Below, piece by piece: positions 18,836-28,528 of a stretch of DNA of 64,000 nucleotides. The notes beneath the pieces were generated by a model. That model was given only the letters and a program-made list of their open reading frames with translations, was not told the DNA's origin and searched no databases. Positions within the stretch are counted from its first letter, which is position 1. Every line of letters starts with the position of its first letter. Source of the DNA: RFSX01 sp964495785 (GTDB lineage: Bacteria; Bacteroidota; Bacteroidia; Chitinophagales; Saprospiraceae); contig CAZBXL010000001.1 in assembly GCA_964495785.1 (NCBI GenBank), positions 1-64,000 of the forward strand, given 5' to 3'. Both the position numbers and the translations under genes were made by a program.

Positions 18836-18867
18836 CAAATTTACTCTATGTTTCACTATAGTGCAAC
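18836..18867 (-). promoter_or_regulatory. higBA promoter with embedded palindromic operator
   Basis: On the minus strand a TTG (18866-18864) is followed after 20 bases by TAAATTTG (18843-18836), matching the Bacteroidota TTG/TAnnTTTG promoter with near-ideal spacing. Between them lies the perfect 10-base palindrome CACTATAGTG (18854-18863). A repressor bound there would sit on the spacer, as expected for HigA autoregulation. The start codon of higB is five bases downstream of the -7 element. Confidence 0.65.
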
Positions 18868-19011
18868 TTTTTTGTCCTTTCTTATTTCCTTACTTATTAA
18901 AGTTTCAATTCGATTAACCACAATAATTTTTATCCAATACATCTTGGAAATTATGGGATACTTTAATTTTAGAGACTATTTAGTTCACCTTTAAAGATGA
19001 ATGAGATGACT

Positions 19012-19893
19012 CTATTGTATGATGTAATCAATAGCAGATACTGATGCCACGTTAAATGTTCCGAGGACGGTATCATCACCATTCACGTGGGTGATATTAC
19101 CTTTTGTATTAGCCAGAGGCTCTGCAAATATGCCGTTCTGACTATTGATAAGTTGGTCCCTTACTGTTTCCATATAGAAGAAATTATCCTCAGTTAGTGA
19201 ATGTACTTCTACTCTTATCTCTTCTCCAGGCATCCAAGGGACTACGAGTAAGTCGTCACCTATTTCATTAATAAGTTCTCTTATAGGAGTTATAAATACA
19301 AAGCCATCAACTTCTCCTCCTGAATCAAAGCCTGCGTCATAAGCAAGATTTATTTCCGATGGTCTGTTGAGATACATGCCATTCTTAAAAGTCTTGATCC
19401 AATAAGTGTCTCCTAATCCCAGTGGGTCTCTCGATATTAATTCGCAGTAAATGCCATCTTCTCCAAAAATCTCATTTTCTCTAAATTCTTGTCTGATACT
19501 ATCTATAGGAGCAGTTCTGTTAAGTATTGTCGTCGCCGTATATACCTGTCCGTCAAGATTTATATCTAAAGTGAACTGACTGCCTACTTCTCCAATAATT
19601 TCGTCAGCATCTAAATCATGTATATAGTTCCCATCTATTGTGTGATTAAATTCAAAAACTTCTCCGTCATCTCTTGTGACGGTGACCTGAGCATTGTCTA
19701 TTCCCGTAGCAAATGTGTTATCAAAATAGGGCTGCGAGAACGTTAATTTTATAGTCTGAGATTTGTCTATATCATTAAGCCAAGCATCTACGACAACGAG
19801 TGGCTCTGCATCTATAAGTTCTACATCAATAGGATCTTCACACGATACAAGTAGAGTAGATAGGACAATAATTGAATAAAATATTTTTCTCAT
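19012..19893 (-). CDS. DUF4249 lipoprotein
   Basis: The 293-residue protein has a lipoprotein signal (MRKIFYSIIVLSTLLVSC, lipid Cys18) followed by EDPIDVELIDAEPLVVVDAWL and a beta-rich body. This is the usual form of DUF4249, a Bacteroidota family encoded immediately after a TonB-dependent receptor. It begins one base after the stop of the receptor gene, so the two are one transcriptional and probably translational unit. By analogy with SusD-type partners it may be a surface lipoprotein working with that receptor. Its ligand is not known. Confidence 0.85.
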   Translation of the reverse strand: MRKIFYSIIVLSTLLVSCEDPIDVELIDAEPLVVVDAWLNDIDKSQTIKLTFSQPYFDNTFATGIDNAQVTVTRDDGEVFEFNHTIDGNYIHDLDADEIIGEVGSQFTLDINLDGQVYTATTILNRTAPIDSIRQEFRENEIFGEDGIYCELISRDPLGLGDTYWIKTFKNGMYLNRPSEINLAYDAGFDSGGEVDGFVFITPIRELINEIGDDLLVVPWMPGEEIRVEVHSLTEDNFFYMETVRDQLINSQNGIFAEPLANTKGNITHVNGDDTVLGTFNVASVSAIDYIIQ

Positions 19894-19894
19894 C

Positions 19895-22282
19895 TTAATT
19901 AAATTTAAAGTTATAAGATACAGATGGAATAAAACTTCCTATGACAGATAGCTTTGTAGCTTGAGTATTAATAGGGACATTTAATGCAGGACGTGTATCA
20001 CCTTCAGGACCAAAGAAGATTGCAAATGGATTTCTTCTGTTGTATAGGTTATAGACTGAGAATACCCACTCGCCGTACCATTTTTTGCCAGGTTTTTCTT
20101 TACCCTTGAGAGTAGCTCCGATATCTAATCTATGATAGGTTGGAATTCTAACATTATTTCTTGAGTTCAAAGCATTGTGAGGTATCACATAACCTTGCTG
20201 TTCGTATCTTGATGTAGGAAATGTTATCGGTGTACCTGATATGAGAGAGAACGTAGAGCTTAGGGACCACCGTTTTGACAATTCATAGAATCCTGACAGA
20301 CTGAGATTATGAGTCTGGTCAAATCTTGATGGGTACCACTCAGAATTATTAATGCCTGGGATTTTTCTTTCCGTTCTCGCAAGTGTGTAACTGAACCATC
20401 CTGTCAATACACCTTTCTTTTTTTCTGCTAATAACTCAAATCCATAAGCTCTTCCATCACCTTCTATGAGGTCTCCTTCTACAAGAGGATTAAGAACCAG
20501 GTCTGCATTGTCTACATAGTCCACGATGTTGTCTAATACTTTATAATAGATCTCTGTGCTTAATTCGTATGTGTTGTCTTTAAGATTTTTAAAGTATCCT
20601 AAAGCGACCTGATCGGCGACCTGAGGCCGGATATTATTAGATGCAGGAGTCCATATATCTATAGGTGTACTTGCGGTAGTATTGCTCACAAGCTGGATAT
20701 ATTGTGCCATCCTGTTGTAGCTCACCTTTACAGAACTTGTAGTATTGAGTTGGTACTTCATGGCAAATCTTGGCTCAAAATTATTGTAAGCTTGTATAGA
20801 TTCCCATTGGTCAAAAGATTCTGTAGAGACTAATTCTTTTCTTTCTCCTAAGACTTCTGCGTCTGCAAAAGTATATGCAATACCTTCCCCTGTATAATTA
20901 AAATGAGACCATCTGATTCCATAATTAAGACTTAGCTTATCATTTATAGTTTGTTCATTTTCTATAAACAGTCCACTTTCGATAGCATACTTTTTGTCTA
21001 TAGAAAAGTCTCTGACTTCTCCCTCGCTTATCCCTACAGCATTGCCTGGTAAGAATTCATAAATAATGGATTGTCCTCCAAATTTTATTTGATTCTTAGG
21101 ATTCATGAAGTAAGTGAATTCTGGCTTGATGCTGTAATTAATAATACTTGCATCCCAATTAAATGCATTCAAATTATCTTCACCAAAGTTGATTTTGTAA
21201 TTGTAATCACTGTAGTACATAGTAATATTAGAAAATAGCTTCTCGCTGAATAGGTGATTCCATCTGAAAGATCCTGTCGAGTTACCCCAGCTAAATCCTG
21301 CTGCTGCACCAAATACAAAATTATCTCTACCTAAATATCCTGATAAGAAAAGTCGGTCTTTGCTACTTATTTTGTAATTGGCCTTCAAAGTGAGATCGTA
21401 GAAGTATAATCTTGAATCTGATTGTTCTTCTGGTAAGAATGGCTTAGACAGGACATCTATATATGATCTCCTTGCAGCGATAATGAAGGAGGCCTTATCC
21501 TTAATGATAGGGGCTTCTATAGATAGTCTGCTAAATATAAATCCAACACCTCCATTAACGGCTAATTTTTTGTTGTTACCCTCTTTCATTCTCACATCAA
21601 GAACAGAAGAGAGCCTACCGCCATATCTTGAAGGTATACCACCTTTATATAGTTTTACGTCCTTTACAGCATCGGGATTAAATACCGAAAAGAAGCCAAA
21701 CAAATGTGACGAATTGAAAATAGGCGCTTCATCTAACAGTATCAAATTCTGATCGATACTACCGCCTCTAACATTAAATCCTGATGCACCTTCTCCTACA
21801 GTTGTTACTCCAGGAAGTAATTGGAGTCCTCTGATTATTTCAACTTCACCTAAGAGGCTTGGCATTTTCTTTATAGTTGAGACTTCTAATTTATTGACAC
21901 TCATCTCTACTTTGGTGACATTTTCGTCTTCAGGTTCTGCTGTGATGACGACCTCTTCTATTTTAGTAGATGCTGTCGAAAGTTCTATATCGAGACTCAT
22001 GTTCTGGTCAAGCACTATTCTTTTGACTTGGGTCTCAAATCCTAAGTAAGAGTATTCTACAGTATATTCTCCTATAGGAACATCTATTGCATAGAATCCA
22101 TATTCGTTACTTGTGGCTCCGGCAGAAATTTCGGTTATAAATGCTGCTGCACCTATCAGTGTCTCTCCATTGTCAGCATCTTTTATATAGCCATTGAGAG
22201 TGACTTTTTCAGATTCGGTAACTTGACTAATAATGGGAGCTGTAATAGAAAACAGAAGGAAAAATAAAATTGATAATCGCAT
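19895..22282 (-). CDS. TonB-dependent receptor with carboxypeptidase-like N-terminal domain
   Basis: The 795-residue protein has a signal peptide (MRLSILFFLLFSITAPIISQ) and a CarboxypepD_reg-like domain (about 25-110, LNGYIKDADNGETLIGAAAFI). A plug domain follows (about 140-235, with GASGFNVRGGSIDQNLILLDEAPIFNS described in parts), then a 22-strand-type barrel to the C-terminus. It is coupled to the DUF4249 lipoprotein one base downstream. The plug stretch GEVEIIRGLQLLPGV and the following R-G-G motif are typical of the DUF4249-linked receptor group. The substrate is unknown; no adjacent enzyme or riboswitch points to one. Confidence 0.92.
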   Translation of the reverse strand: MRLSILFFLLFSITAPIISQVTESEKVTLNGYIKDADNGETLIGAAAFITEISAGATSNEYGFYAIDVPIGEYTVEYSYLGFETQVKRIVLDQNMSLDIELSTASTKIEEVVITAEPEDENVTKVEMSVNKLEVSTIKKMPSLLGEVEIIRGLQLLPGVTTVGEGASGFNVRGGSIDQNLILLDEAPIFNSSHLFGFFSVFNPDAVKDVKLYKGGIPSRYGGRLSSVLDVRMKEGNNKKLAVNGGVGFIFSRLSIEAPIIKDKASFIIAARRSYIDVLSKPFLPEEQSDSRLYFYDLTLKANYKISSKDRLFLSGYLGRDNFVFGAAAGFSWGNSTGSFRWNHLFSEKLFSNITMYYSDYNYKINFGEDNLNAFNWDASIINYSIKPEFTYFMNPKNQIKFGGQSIIYEFLPGNAVGISEGEVRDFSIDKKYAIESGLFIENEQTINDKLSLNYGIRWSHFNYTGEGIAYTFADAEVLGERKELVSTESFDQWESIQAYNNFEPRFAMKYQLNTTSSVKVSYNRMAQYIQLVSNTTASTPIDIWTPASNNIRPQVADQVALGYFKNLKDNTYELSTEIYYKVLDNIVDYVDNADLVLNPLVEGDLIEGDGRAYGFELLAEKKKGVLTGWFSYTLARTERKIPGINNSEWYPSRFDQTHNLSLSGFYELSKRWSLSSTFSLISGTPITFPTSRYEQQGYVIPHNALNSRNNVRIPTYHRLDIGATLKGKEKPGKKWYGEWVFSVYNLYNRRNPFAIFFGPEGDTRPALNVPINTQATKLSVIGSFIPSVSYNFKFN

Positions 22283-22447
22283 AGAGGTACTTTAATATTT
22301 TCGATTGATATCTGAAAACTAAATTATGCATATTGATAGTCATATAATTAACTTCAAGTCAATTAATAGACAACCATTAGGTTAGTCACGATGAACGGAC
22401 CTAATTAAGTACAAGAAATAAAGAAAATTGTTGCTCCTAAGAGGCTC

Positions 22448-23002
22448 TTATTGGTGATAAGTCTGATTATGAACCAATGTAGCACCACATGTAGCACAAG
22501 CAACAGCCGATCCTGCTCCACCTGCACATCCAGCTGAACAAGTGTAATGCCATACTCCTGCAGCATTCTGAGCTGGTTCTGGAGTCTTAGCCGCCGGAGG
22601 TGCAGCTGCAGTCGGAGCACCACCAATAGGGGCTATCGAAGTTCCATCTCCTAAATTAATAGCAGGTTGATTTGCAGCCGGTGTTGCTCCTGGTGTAGGC
22701 GTCGGTTGATTATTGTTAGCGTGATATGTCTGATTATGAACTAATGTCGTACCGCAAGTAGCACATGGTACCGCTGATCCCGCTCCGCCAGAACATCCTG
22801 TAGGGCACGTATAATGCCATACCCCTGCAGCATTTTGAGCTGGTTCTGCAGTAGCTGGAGGAGGAGTGAGTCCATTATTAGTAGCAGCACCTTGTACAGG
22901 CGTAGGCTGATAATTTTGATCTAGAATAGGATCTGGTCTCTGAGGAGAGTTACCACAAGAAAAAAGAAATGCTAATGATAAAGCTATGATTATACGTGTC
23001 AT
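22448..23002 (-). CDS. Lipoprotein with two tandem zinc-ribbon-like repeats
   Basis: The 184-residue protein has a lipoprotein signal (LAFLFSC, lipid Cys16) and Pro/Ala/Thr-rich linkers. It also has two 42-residue repeats at residues 53-94 and 142-183, about 85 percent identical. Each repeat reads PAQNAAGVWHYTC, then C-x3-C, a GGAGSA turn, CATCG and LVHNQTYH. The four cysteines (C66, C70, C80, C83; C155, C159, C169, C172) plus trailing histidines resemble a zinc ribbon. The HYTC-PxxC ... CxxCGxxLV layout recalls the heavy-metal-binding HMBD domain. Function is unknown; an envelope metal-binding role is inference. It stands alone between a T9SS protein and a TonB receptor. Confidence 0.7.
   Translation of the reverse strand: MTRIIIALSLAFLFSCGNSPQRPDPILDQNYQPTPVQGAATNNGLTPPPATAEPAQNAAGVWHYTCPTGCSGGAGSAVPCATCGTTLVHNQTYHANNNQPTPTPGATPAANQPAINLGDGTSIAPIGGAPTAAAPPAAKTPEPAQNAAGVWHYTCSAGCAGGAGSAVACATCGATLVHNQTYHQ
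22454..22846 (-). repeat. Intragenic tandem domain duplication
   Basis: Two 126-base units (22454-22579 and 22721-22846) inside the lipoprotein gene encode the two zinc-ribbon-like repeats. They remain alike at DNA level but differ at many third positions, which suggests an older duplication held by selection on the protein. A 141-base linker separates them. Confidence 0.8.
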
Positions 23003-23108
23003 TGTATTAGTTTCTGATTATTATAAGAGCTGCAAAGGTATATCAATAATTGCAAATATGTAAATAAGAATATATCAACTGTTGTGCAAGACATTTTAAT
23101 TACTATAA

Positions 23109-25007
23109 CTATAACAGCATCAATACGTTACCGCTTTTTAAGTTCAAGGAATTAACATTGCCATATCGAATCATATAGGTGTATATTCCTTGTACCAAAT
23201 CTGGAGATCCATCATAGGTGCCATTCCAAAATTCATCTTTTTCTAAGGACTGAAAAACCAAATTCCCCCATCGGTCATAGATGTAGAACTCGTAGAAATC
23301 TATATCACACGGTATGAATGGACCAAATGTATCATTACCTTCTAACTTGGGACTGAAGACATTGGGGATGTAGATGTCAGATTGATTGACCACGATATTA
23401 ATTAGGCTATCACAACCAGATACTGAAGTGAGGATTTGACTAAATGTACCAGCTGAATCATATGTTTCTGCATTGATAGATACAGATAATCCATCACAAA
23501 TGAATGCTTCTAAGGTAGTAGGAAGTTGAATCTCATTTATGACTTCTATTAATAAAGTGCTATCGCATCCGGTTGTACTTACAAGGGTTTGAGTAAAACT
23601 ACCAGAGACAGAATAAGTAATATTATTAATCTCAACAGGCTCTGAATTGCAGAGCCGAATTTCAAAATTTTCAACCGGTACGTTTATTTGTGTAACATCT
23701 ATGATGAAAAGTGTGTCACAGTTAGAATTTCCGTTAGTACGATATGAATAGACTCCAGGAGAAGTGATTACTAAGGTATCAATGAACAATTCATCATCAG
23801 CACAGATGGCGTAATCTTCAACTATTGTTTTTAGATCAGTTAATTCTACATTCAGATTTAATATTGTGTCACATCCAATCATTGAGGGTATCATAATTTC
23901 AAAATTGCCTGCTTCAGAAATTTCTGTTCCAAAAATGTCTATCGCTTCATTTTCACATATTTCAATTTCTTGACTGATTGTAACAAAATCTCCAGGGCTG
24001 ACATTAATATTATTGCTTGTAAATATTGGACAGTCATTCAAAATTATTTGAGCACTATAGACGCCAGGCTGGGTAACACTAATAGAGTCTGTAGTTTCTC
24101 CAGTGCTCCATAAGATGTCATAACCTCCCGAGTCAAAACCAATTGTTATTGATTCTCCGTTACAAATTGAAAAATCTTCTCCTATATCGCCTTGATAATT
24201 TATTTCTATGTAGTCATTAATATATTCTAATCCTCGGAGCTCTTGGTTATTAAATTGTAAGGTGCTGAATGGTCCGACAATATCTAATATTGGATTTTGT
24301 AAATCAAATCTAGCGAATTCTTGAGTAGGCAGTGCAAAATAGAGGTACCCATCAAGTATTGCTACATCTCCGCTATTATCGCTTTGGATAGTTAGTATTG
24401 AAAATAGGTTCACAGTAGGAGCAACATTTGTAATATCAAAACTGTAAAACTTAGTGATGGCAGGACCTGGATCTATATCATTGAAATATAAGATGTTATC
24501 TTCGAAGACCATATTATCTACATCAAAACGGTTTTCTTGAGTTTCTATGCTGGTAATAAAAGTTAATTCTAAAGTATTGACATCTATTGTAAATAGCGTT
24601 TCTGAACCAAAATCAAAACCGTCTAAACTACCAGTGATATATAATTCATTATCAAGACTGTTATATGCGATACCCTCTGCGATTGATAGATCACCATTGG
24701 GATAAGTTATTTCTCCTATTATATTGAAGTTTCCTTCAAAATCAATACTAGCTAATTGAGGATTTGTGCCTCCTTCGAAAATATAATAAAAAAGGCAATT
24801 TAAGGGGTGGTAAGCGAGACCTCTTCTTAATTCTGCTCCGATAGGTACATCAATTTCTGCTATCAATTTTAAGTCCGGAGTGAATGGATTAACCTCTACA
24901 AGATTATTATCTATTATTCCAATAAACCGTTCTGACTGCCCGAATGAACAAATACCATTTAATGTAAATGTTGTAATAGCACAGAAGATTAGAATTTTGT
25001 CAATCAA
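23109..25007 (-). CDS. Secreted T9SS type B (CHU_C) protein
   Basis: The 632-residue protein has a signal peptide (ILIFCAITTFTLNGICSFGQ) and an N-terminal propeller-like region of about 270 residues with repeated LDNELYITGS/LDGYLYFALP-type strands. Four or five cysteine-containing repeats follow (SGCDSTLLIEV, SGCDSLINIVV, GCDTILNLNV), typical of large Bacteroidota adhesin-like proteins. The last 90 residues (YIPNVFSPKLEGND ... EFYIYDRWGNLVFQS ... FWNGTYDG) form a gliding-motility-associated CHU_C, type B T9SS sorting domain. The only available start is a TTG at 25005-25007, since an in-frame stop lies seven codons upstream. Its ligand is unknown. Confidence 0.85.
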   Translation of the reverse strand: MIDKILIFCAITTFTLNGICSFGQSERFIGIIDNNLVEVNPFTPDLKLIAEIDVPIGAELRRGLAYHPLNCLFYYIFEGGTNPQLASIDFEGNFNIIGEITYPNGDLSIAEGIAYNSLDNELYITGSLDGFDFGSETLFTIDVNTLELTFITSIETQENRFDVDNMVFEDNILYFNDIDPGPAITKFYSFDITNVAPTVNLFSILTIQSDNSGDVAILDGYLYFALPTQEFARFDLQNPILDIVGPFSTLQFNNQELRGLEYINDYIEINYQGDIGEDFSICNGESITIGFDSGGYDILWSTGETTDSISVTQPGVYSAQIILNDCPIFTSNNINVSPGDFVTISQEIEICENEAIDIFGTEISEAGNFEIMIPSMIGCDTILNLNVELTDLKTIVEDYAICADDELFIDTLVITSPGVYSYRTNGNSNCDTLFIIDVTQINVPVENFEIRLCNSEPVEINNITYSVSGSFTQTLVSTTGCDSTLLIEVINEIQLPTTLEAFICDGLSVSINAETYDSAGTFSQILTSVSGCDSLINIVVNQSDIYIPNVFSPKLEGNDTFGPFIPCDIDFYEFYIYDRWGNLVFQSLEKDEFWNGTYDGSPDLVQGIYTYMIRYGNVNSLNLKSGNVLMLL

Positions 25008-25308
25008 GCTAGATATAAATTTGATTTATACTAAAATAGAGTTTATAAGCGAGGATTAAGACTATATAGATTAATTAGTTCAATAGTATTAAGAAAAGTG
25101 AGTTTGAGAGACATAACAGATATATACGTACGGCTAAGTAAAAGTTGTATTTTCTATTGAGGGCATAGTTTTCATTTACGGTATTCTCTTATTGAGTAGT
25201 CTATTGCATATCTTTGTTTAGTAACGGATTACTTGTGGCTTTTGATTTGACTAAATAATCCATTTTTATCGATGCAAATTAGATCTTTATGAAAACGAAA
25301 TATAATCA
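25008..25308. other. Divergent intergenic region
   Basis: These 301 AT-rich bases lie between the T9SS type B gene (minus) and the GT2 gene (plus). I see no ORF, hairpin or convincing TAnnTTTG promoter at a proper distance. It marks the left edge of the glycan island. Confidence 0.4.
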
Positions 25309-26208
25309 ATGCTCTCTATAGTAGTTTGTACTTATAATAGAGATCAAATTCTTAAAGAATGTTTAGAGTCTTGTCTCCAGAATTATAAGGAGACATACCC
25401 TGTAGAACTCGTCGTAGTTGATAATAATTCTTCTGACGAAACACCAAGTATTGTCAATGAGATAAAAGGAGATAATGATTGGATAAAATATGTTTTTGAG
25501 AAAAATCAAGGCTTAAGCATTGCTCGTAATACTGGATATAAAGCAGCATCGTATGATTGGGTTTTATATCTGGATGATGATGCAAAAATTGATGTAAGCT
25601 TTTTTGATAGAATTGAATACCTGGTTACAAATACAGGCTACAGAGTTATAGGAGGATTATACTTGCCATGGTATAAGTATGGTAAACCGCAATGGTATAA
25701 AGATAGCTATGCCTCAAATAAAAATAGTTACGAAGACATCACAGTGCTTAGAGGTAATGAATATGCGTGTGGTGGTATTTTTCTAATTCAAAAAGAACTT
25801 CTGGTCAGTCAGAATGGCTTCAGCACTGACTTTGGTATGAATGGCAATCAAGTCGCTTATGGTGAAGAAGATGATCTTCAAGGAAGACTGAGAGAATCCG
25901 GAATTGAAATTGCTTATGATCCGTTTTTAATAATTCATCATCTTGTACCTAAGTACAAATTAAATGTCCGATGGTTTTTAAAATCTTCTTATAAGCTAGG
26001 CTTGACATATGCACAAGCGAGCGGATATCCTCATAATAAATTAACCGGGTTATTAGCCCTTGGGATCGGCATTGCTCAATGTCTCATCTACAGTATTCTT
26101 AGTGCATTTAAATTATTAGGTAAAAATTATTACAAGGAAAATTTTGTTATCGATGTCCTTAAAAAGCCTCTTAAATGGATAGGCGTATTTAAAAGTGCTT
26201 GGTTTTAA
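25309..26208 (+). CDS. Family 2 glycosyltransferase
   Basis: The 299-residue enzyme starts with the GT-A motif LSIVVCTYNRDQILKECLES and has VVDNNSSDETPSIV (nucleotide-sugar binding) and the metal-binding LYLDDDAKID. Later come RGNEYACGGIFLIQKELL and the acceptor-side GEEDDLQGRLRESG. A hydrophobic stretch near the C-terminus (about 243-266) may attach it to the inner membrane. It should add a sugar to a surface polysaccharide or glycolipid. It is the first gene of the glycan island and converges on the first LicD-family gene. Confidence 0.9.
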   Translation: MLSIVVCTYNRDQILKECLESCLQNYKETYPVELVVVDNNSSDETPSIVNEIKGDNDWIKYVFEKNQGLSIARNTGYKAASYDWVLYLDDDAKIDVSFFDRIEYLVTNTGYRVIGGLYLPWYKYGKPQWYKDSYASNKNSYEDITVLRGNEYACGGIFLIQKELLVSQNGFSTDFGMNGNQVAYGEEDDLQGRLRESGIEIAYDPFLIIHHLVPKYKLNVRWFLKSSYKLGLTYAQASGYPHNKLTGLLALGIGIAQCLIYSILSAFKLLGKNYYKENFVIDVLKKPLKWIGVFKSAWF

Positions 26209-26267
26209 TGTAAAAGTGATAGAGCTTTTTTTAATAAAAAAGGACAAGCTCCTCGACCAAATTATTC

Positions 26268-27023
26268 CTATTTCTCATTGGGAGATATGAAGGTTGTTTT
26301 ACTTTCATCTATATGAGAATAGACTCTGTCTTCTTCTGGTGGCAACTTCATATAATCTCCATAGATTTCAGTTAAGATCTCATCATAGTTCTTAGGGATG
26401 CTAAATGTCTTTTCTCCAAAGGGATGCATAGTTGTAGGATACCAATCTGCTTTAAGAGTTTTAACCCATTTTTGATTGTGGACATTTCTAAATGAGTATT
26501 CATCTTCTTTAGTATCTAAGACAAATATATCTACAGCCACACCTCTTTTACCATCAAGAGATATTTTAGAATTCTTATCCATGACTTTTACAAAATTGTT
26601 GTCCATAACCTTAATCTCAATGTACGATGGTAATAGGGCAGAGACTGCAATAAGTTTATACAGATCCTCCTGAGTCATCATAATATCTATATCATCATCC
26701 CATGGGATAAAGTCTCTATGTCTAACTGCGCCTATGAGTGTACCGTATGCGAGGAAGTAATTGAAATTATATTGTTTAGATAGGTGATCGATCATAGATA
26801 ATATGTTAGTTGATATGCATCTGATCTTTTCTATGACGGTATTATGCTTGTCCCTATTGTCTCTAAATAATAAGTCTAAAGGCATATCGCTTTTAAGATT
26901 GAAATCTCTTTTATTTAGCTGATCATTTATATCTTTTGAGAAGTGGTATCTCTTTACTATGGAAAGAGATTTCTCAATTGAAGCCTTAGGATTCTTAATA
27001 AATCGAAATAGACTGATGCCCAT
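26268..27023 (-). CDS. LicD-family phosphotransferase (canonical motif)
   Basis: The 251-residue protein contains the LicD core FLAYGTLIGAVRHRDFIPWDDDIDIMM with the acidic metal-binding cluster. It also has VAVDIFVLD and a C-terminal NYDEILTEIYGDYMKLPPEEDR. LicD and related fukutin-type proteins transfer phosphocholine, phosphoethanolamine or polyol phosphate from CDP-linked donors onto surface sugars. The donor here is unknown: no licA/licC-type choline genes are near. It lies 49 bases downstream of the GT4 gene on the same strand and converges with the GT2 gene. Confidence 0.88.
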   Translation of the reverse strand: MGISLFRFIKNPKASIEKSLSIVKRYHFSKDINDQLNKRDFNLKSDMPLDLLFRDNRDKHNTVIEKIRCISTNILSMIDHLSKQYNFNYFLAYGTLIGAVRHRDFIPWDDDIDIMMTQEDLYKLIAVSALLPSYIEIKVMDNNFVKVMDKNSKISLDGKRGVAVDIFVLDTKEDEYSFRNVHNQKWVKTLKADWYPTTMHPFGEKTFSIPKNYDEILTEIYGDYMKLPPEEDRVYSHIDESKTTFISPNEK

Positions 27024-27072
27024 TTTATCTTTTTATAAATTGAAGGTAAGGATTTAAAACCTTTGGTTTAGC

Positions 27073-28386
27073 TTATGGCTTGTTATGATTTGTGATAGCA
27101 TCCAGCATTTTTCCGATTTCCCCACTTAACTTAATGATTGAATACTCTTCAATTTTAGAATTAATGTTTTTTTGATTCTCACCTCTCTTATACTTTTCGA
27201 ATTCCATAAGAATATACCTTTTTAATTCATTGGAATTATCATATTCCCAGCTATCTCCTGCATTAGCTTTTTTTATAATAGTAGCGCTGTCACCTTGCGG
27301 ATCTCCCAAGCAGAGTATTGGCCTCTTGACAGCTAAGTATTCAAATAGTTTTCCTGGTATTCGTCCCTTAGCATTAGCTTGTTTGTTGAGCAATAAGAGT
27401 AGGATATTACTATTTTTCATACACTCTAATGCCGCCATTCTGTTAAGATTACCAGGTAGGTCGACGTATTTATCTAAGTTGCATTTAGTAATAAGCTCCT
27501 TTACAGAATAGTCTATTTGTCCAGGAAATATAAGTTTTAGTTTTGATTCAAAATCTGGATGTTCTCTTATAATTTCTTCTATAACTTGAAAGAGAGTTTC
27601 TGGATTTCTGTCGTAACCTAATATGCCTAAGTGAGAGATAACAAACTTGCCATCATCGTGATGTTCCAGATGGGTATAGTCCTCAGGATCGTATCCCCAG
27701 GGGATGACGCTTACATTACGTGCACCAATATCCTCTAATTCTTTCTTCCACGTCGGGCTGACGATTGTTATCTTATCAGCTGCTTGAAAGGCCTCTTGTT
27801 CTAACTTTTGATGTTTTTGTAGTCCTGCGGAAGTCAGCTTTAATAGGCTGAAATAATCGATCTGCGTCCATGGATCTTGAAAGTCAGCAAGCCAAGGTAT
27901 TCCAGTTTTTTGTTTGATTATAGTGGCAATTCTCGTATTAGAATGAGGTGGCCCATCACTGAAAATAGCGTCTACTGGATTCTCTCTTAAGTACTTTAGA
28001 AGATACTTTACTGATGGCTTAATCCATAAGCATCTCGCATCTGGAATAAAGAAGTTACTTCTTATCCAGACTGAGATATTATGAGCTATACCTGCTTTCT
28101 CTTCTTTGGTGTAGAAGACATTATTGACGTTGGCGTCTTTCTTTTTTCCTGATATAAATCTGTAGATATTGTAAGGTTCCCATATCTTTTGCCTAAGAAC
28201 AACTGTATCAGGATGTATGTCCTTTGCGTTAGTATGATCTATGGAAGGGTAATCTGCACCCTCAGCAGTAAATATAATAGGCTCCCATCCAAACTGTCTT
28301 ATGTACTTGGCTATCTTTAAGCATCTTAATACACCTATCCCTCCACATGGTGGCCAGTAGTAAGAGATGATAAGTACTTTTTTCAT
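27073..28386 (-). CDS. GT4-type glycosyltransferase
   Basis: The 437-residue protein has the GT-B layout. Its N-terminal MKKVLIISYYWPPCGGIGVLR is typical of family 4 enzymes that build surface polysaccharides. The C-terminal half has the donor-binding region VISHLGILGYDRNPETLF, FPGQIDYSVKEL, and the E-x7-E-like RIPGKLFEYLAVKRPILCLG. Likely substrate and acceptor cannot be read. It is transcribed with the LicD gene downstream; 142 bases without evident features separate it from the methyltransferase gene upstream. Confidence 0.88.
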   Translation of the reverse strand: MKKVLIISYYWPPCGGIGVLRCLKIAKYIRQFGWEPIIFTAEGADYPSIDHTNAKDIHPDTVVLRQKIWEPYNIYRFISGKKKDANVNNVFYTKEEKAGIAHNISVWIRSNFFIPDARCLWIKPSVKYLLKYLRENPVDAIFSDGPPHSNTRIATIIKQKTGIPWLADFQDPWTQIDYFSLLKLTSAGLQKHQKLEQEAFQAADKITIVSPTWKKELEDIGARNVSVIPWGYDPEDYTHLEHHDDGKFVISHLGILGYDRNPETLFQVIEEIIREHPDFESKLKLIFPGQIDYSVKELITKCNLDKYVDLPGNLNRMAALECMKNSNILLLLLNKQANAKGRIPGKLFEYLAVKRPILCLGDPQGDSATIIKKANAGDSWEYDNSNELKRYILMEFEKYKRGENQKNINSKIEEYSIIKLSGEIGKMLDAITNHNKP

Positions 28387-28528
28387 TTTTCTTAGGATGA
28401 CATTGTGTGGCTTGCTAAATTATTTTCTGCCTCTATAAAGACGTTTCATTTAATACTTTTCGTGAGTCCTAATATAACTCAGACACTGCGATAAAGTAGC
28501 AAAACGTCATGAGTCTCAGCCTACTGTT

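Noticed and set aside
22405..22626. Leu/Arg-rich 73-codon ORF on the minus strand
   Set aside because: It is an alternative frame of the repeat-containing lipoprotein gene and has no signal or motif of its own.
26209..26267. Inverted GAGCTT/AAGCTC with T and A runs between GT2 and LicD
   Set aside because: The loop is long and the stem mostly A-T; too weak to call a terminator.
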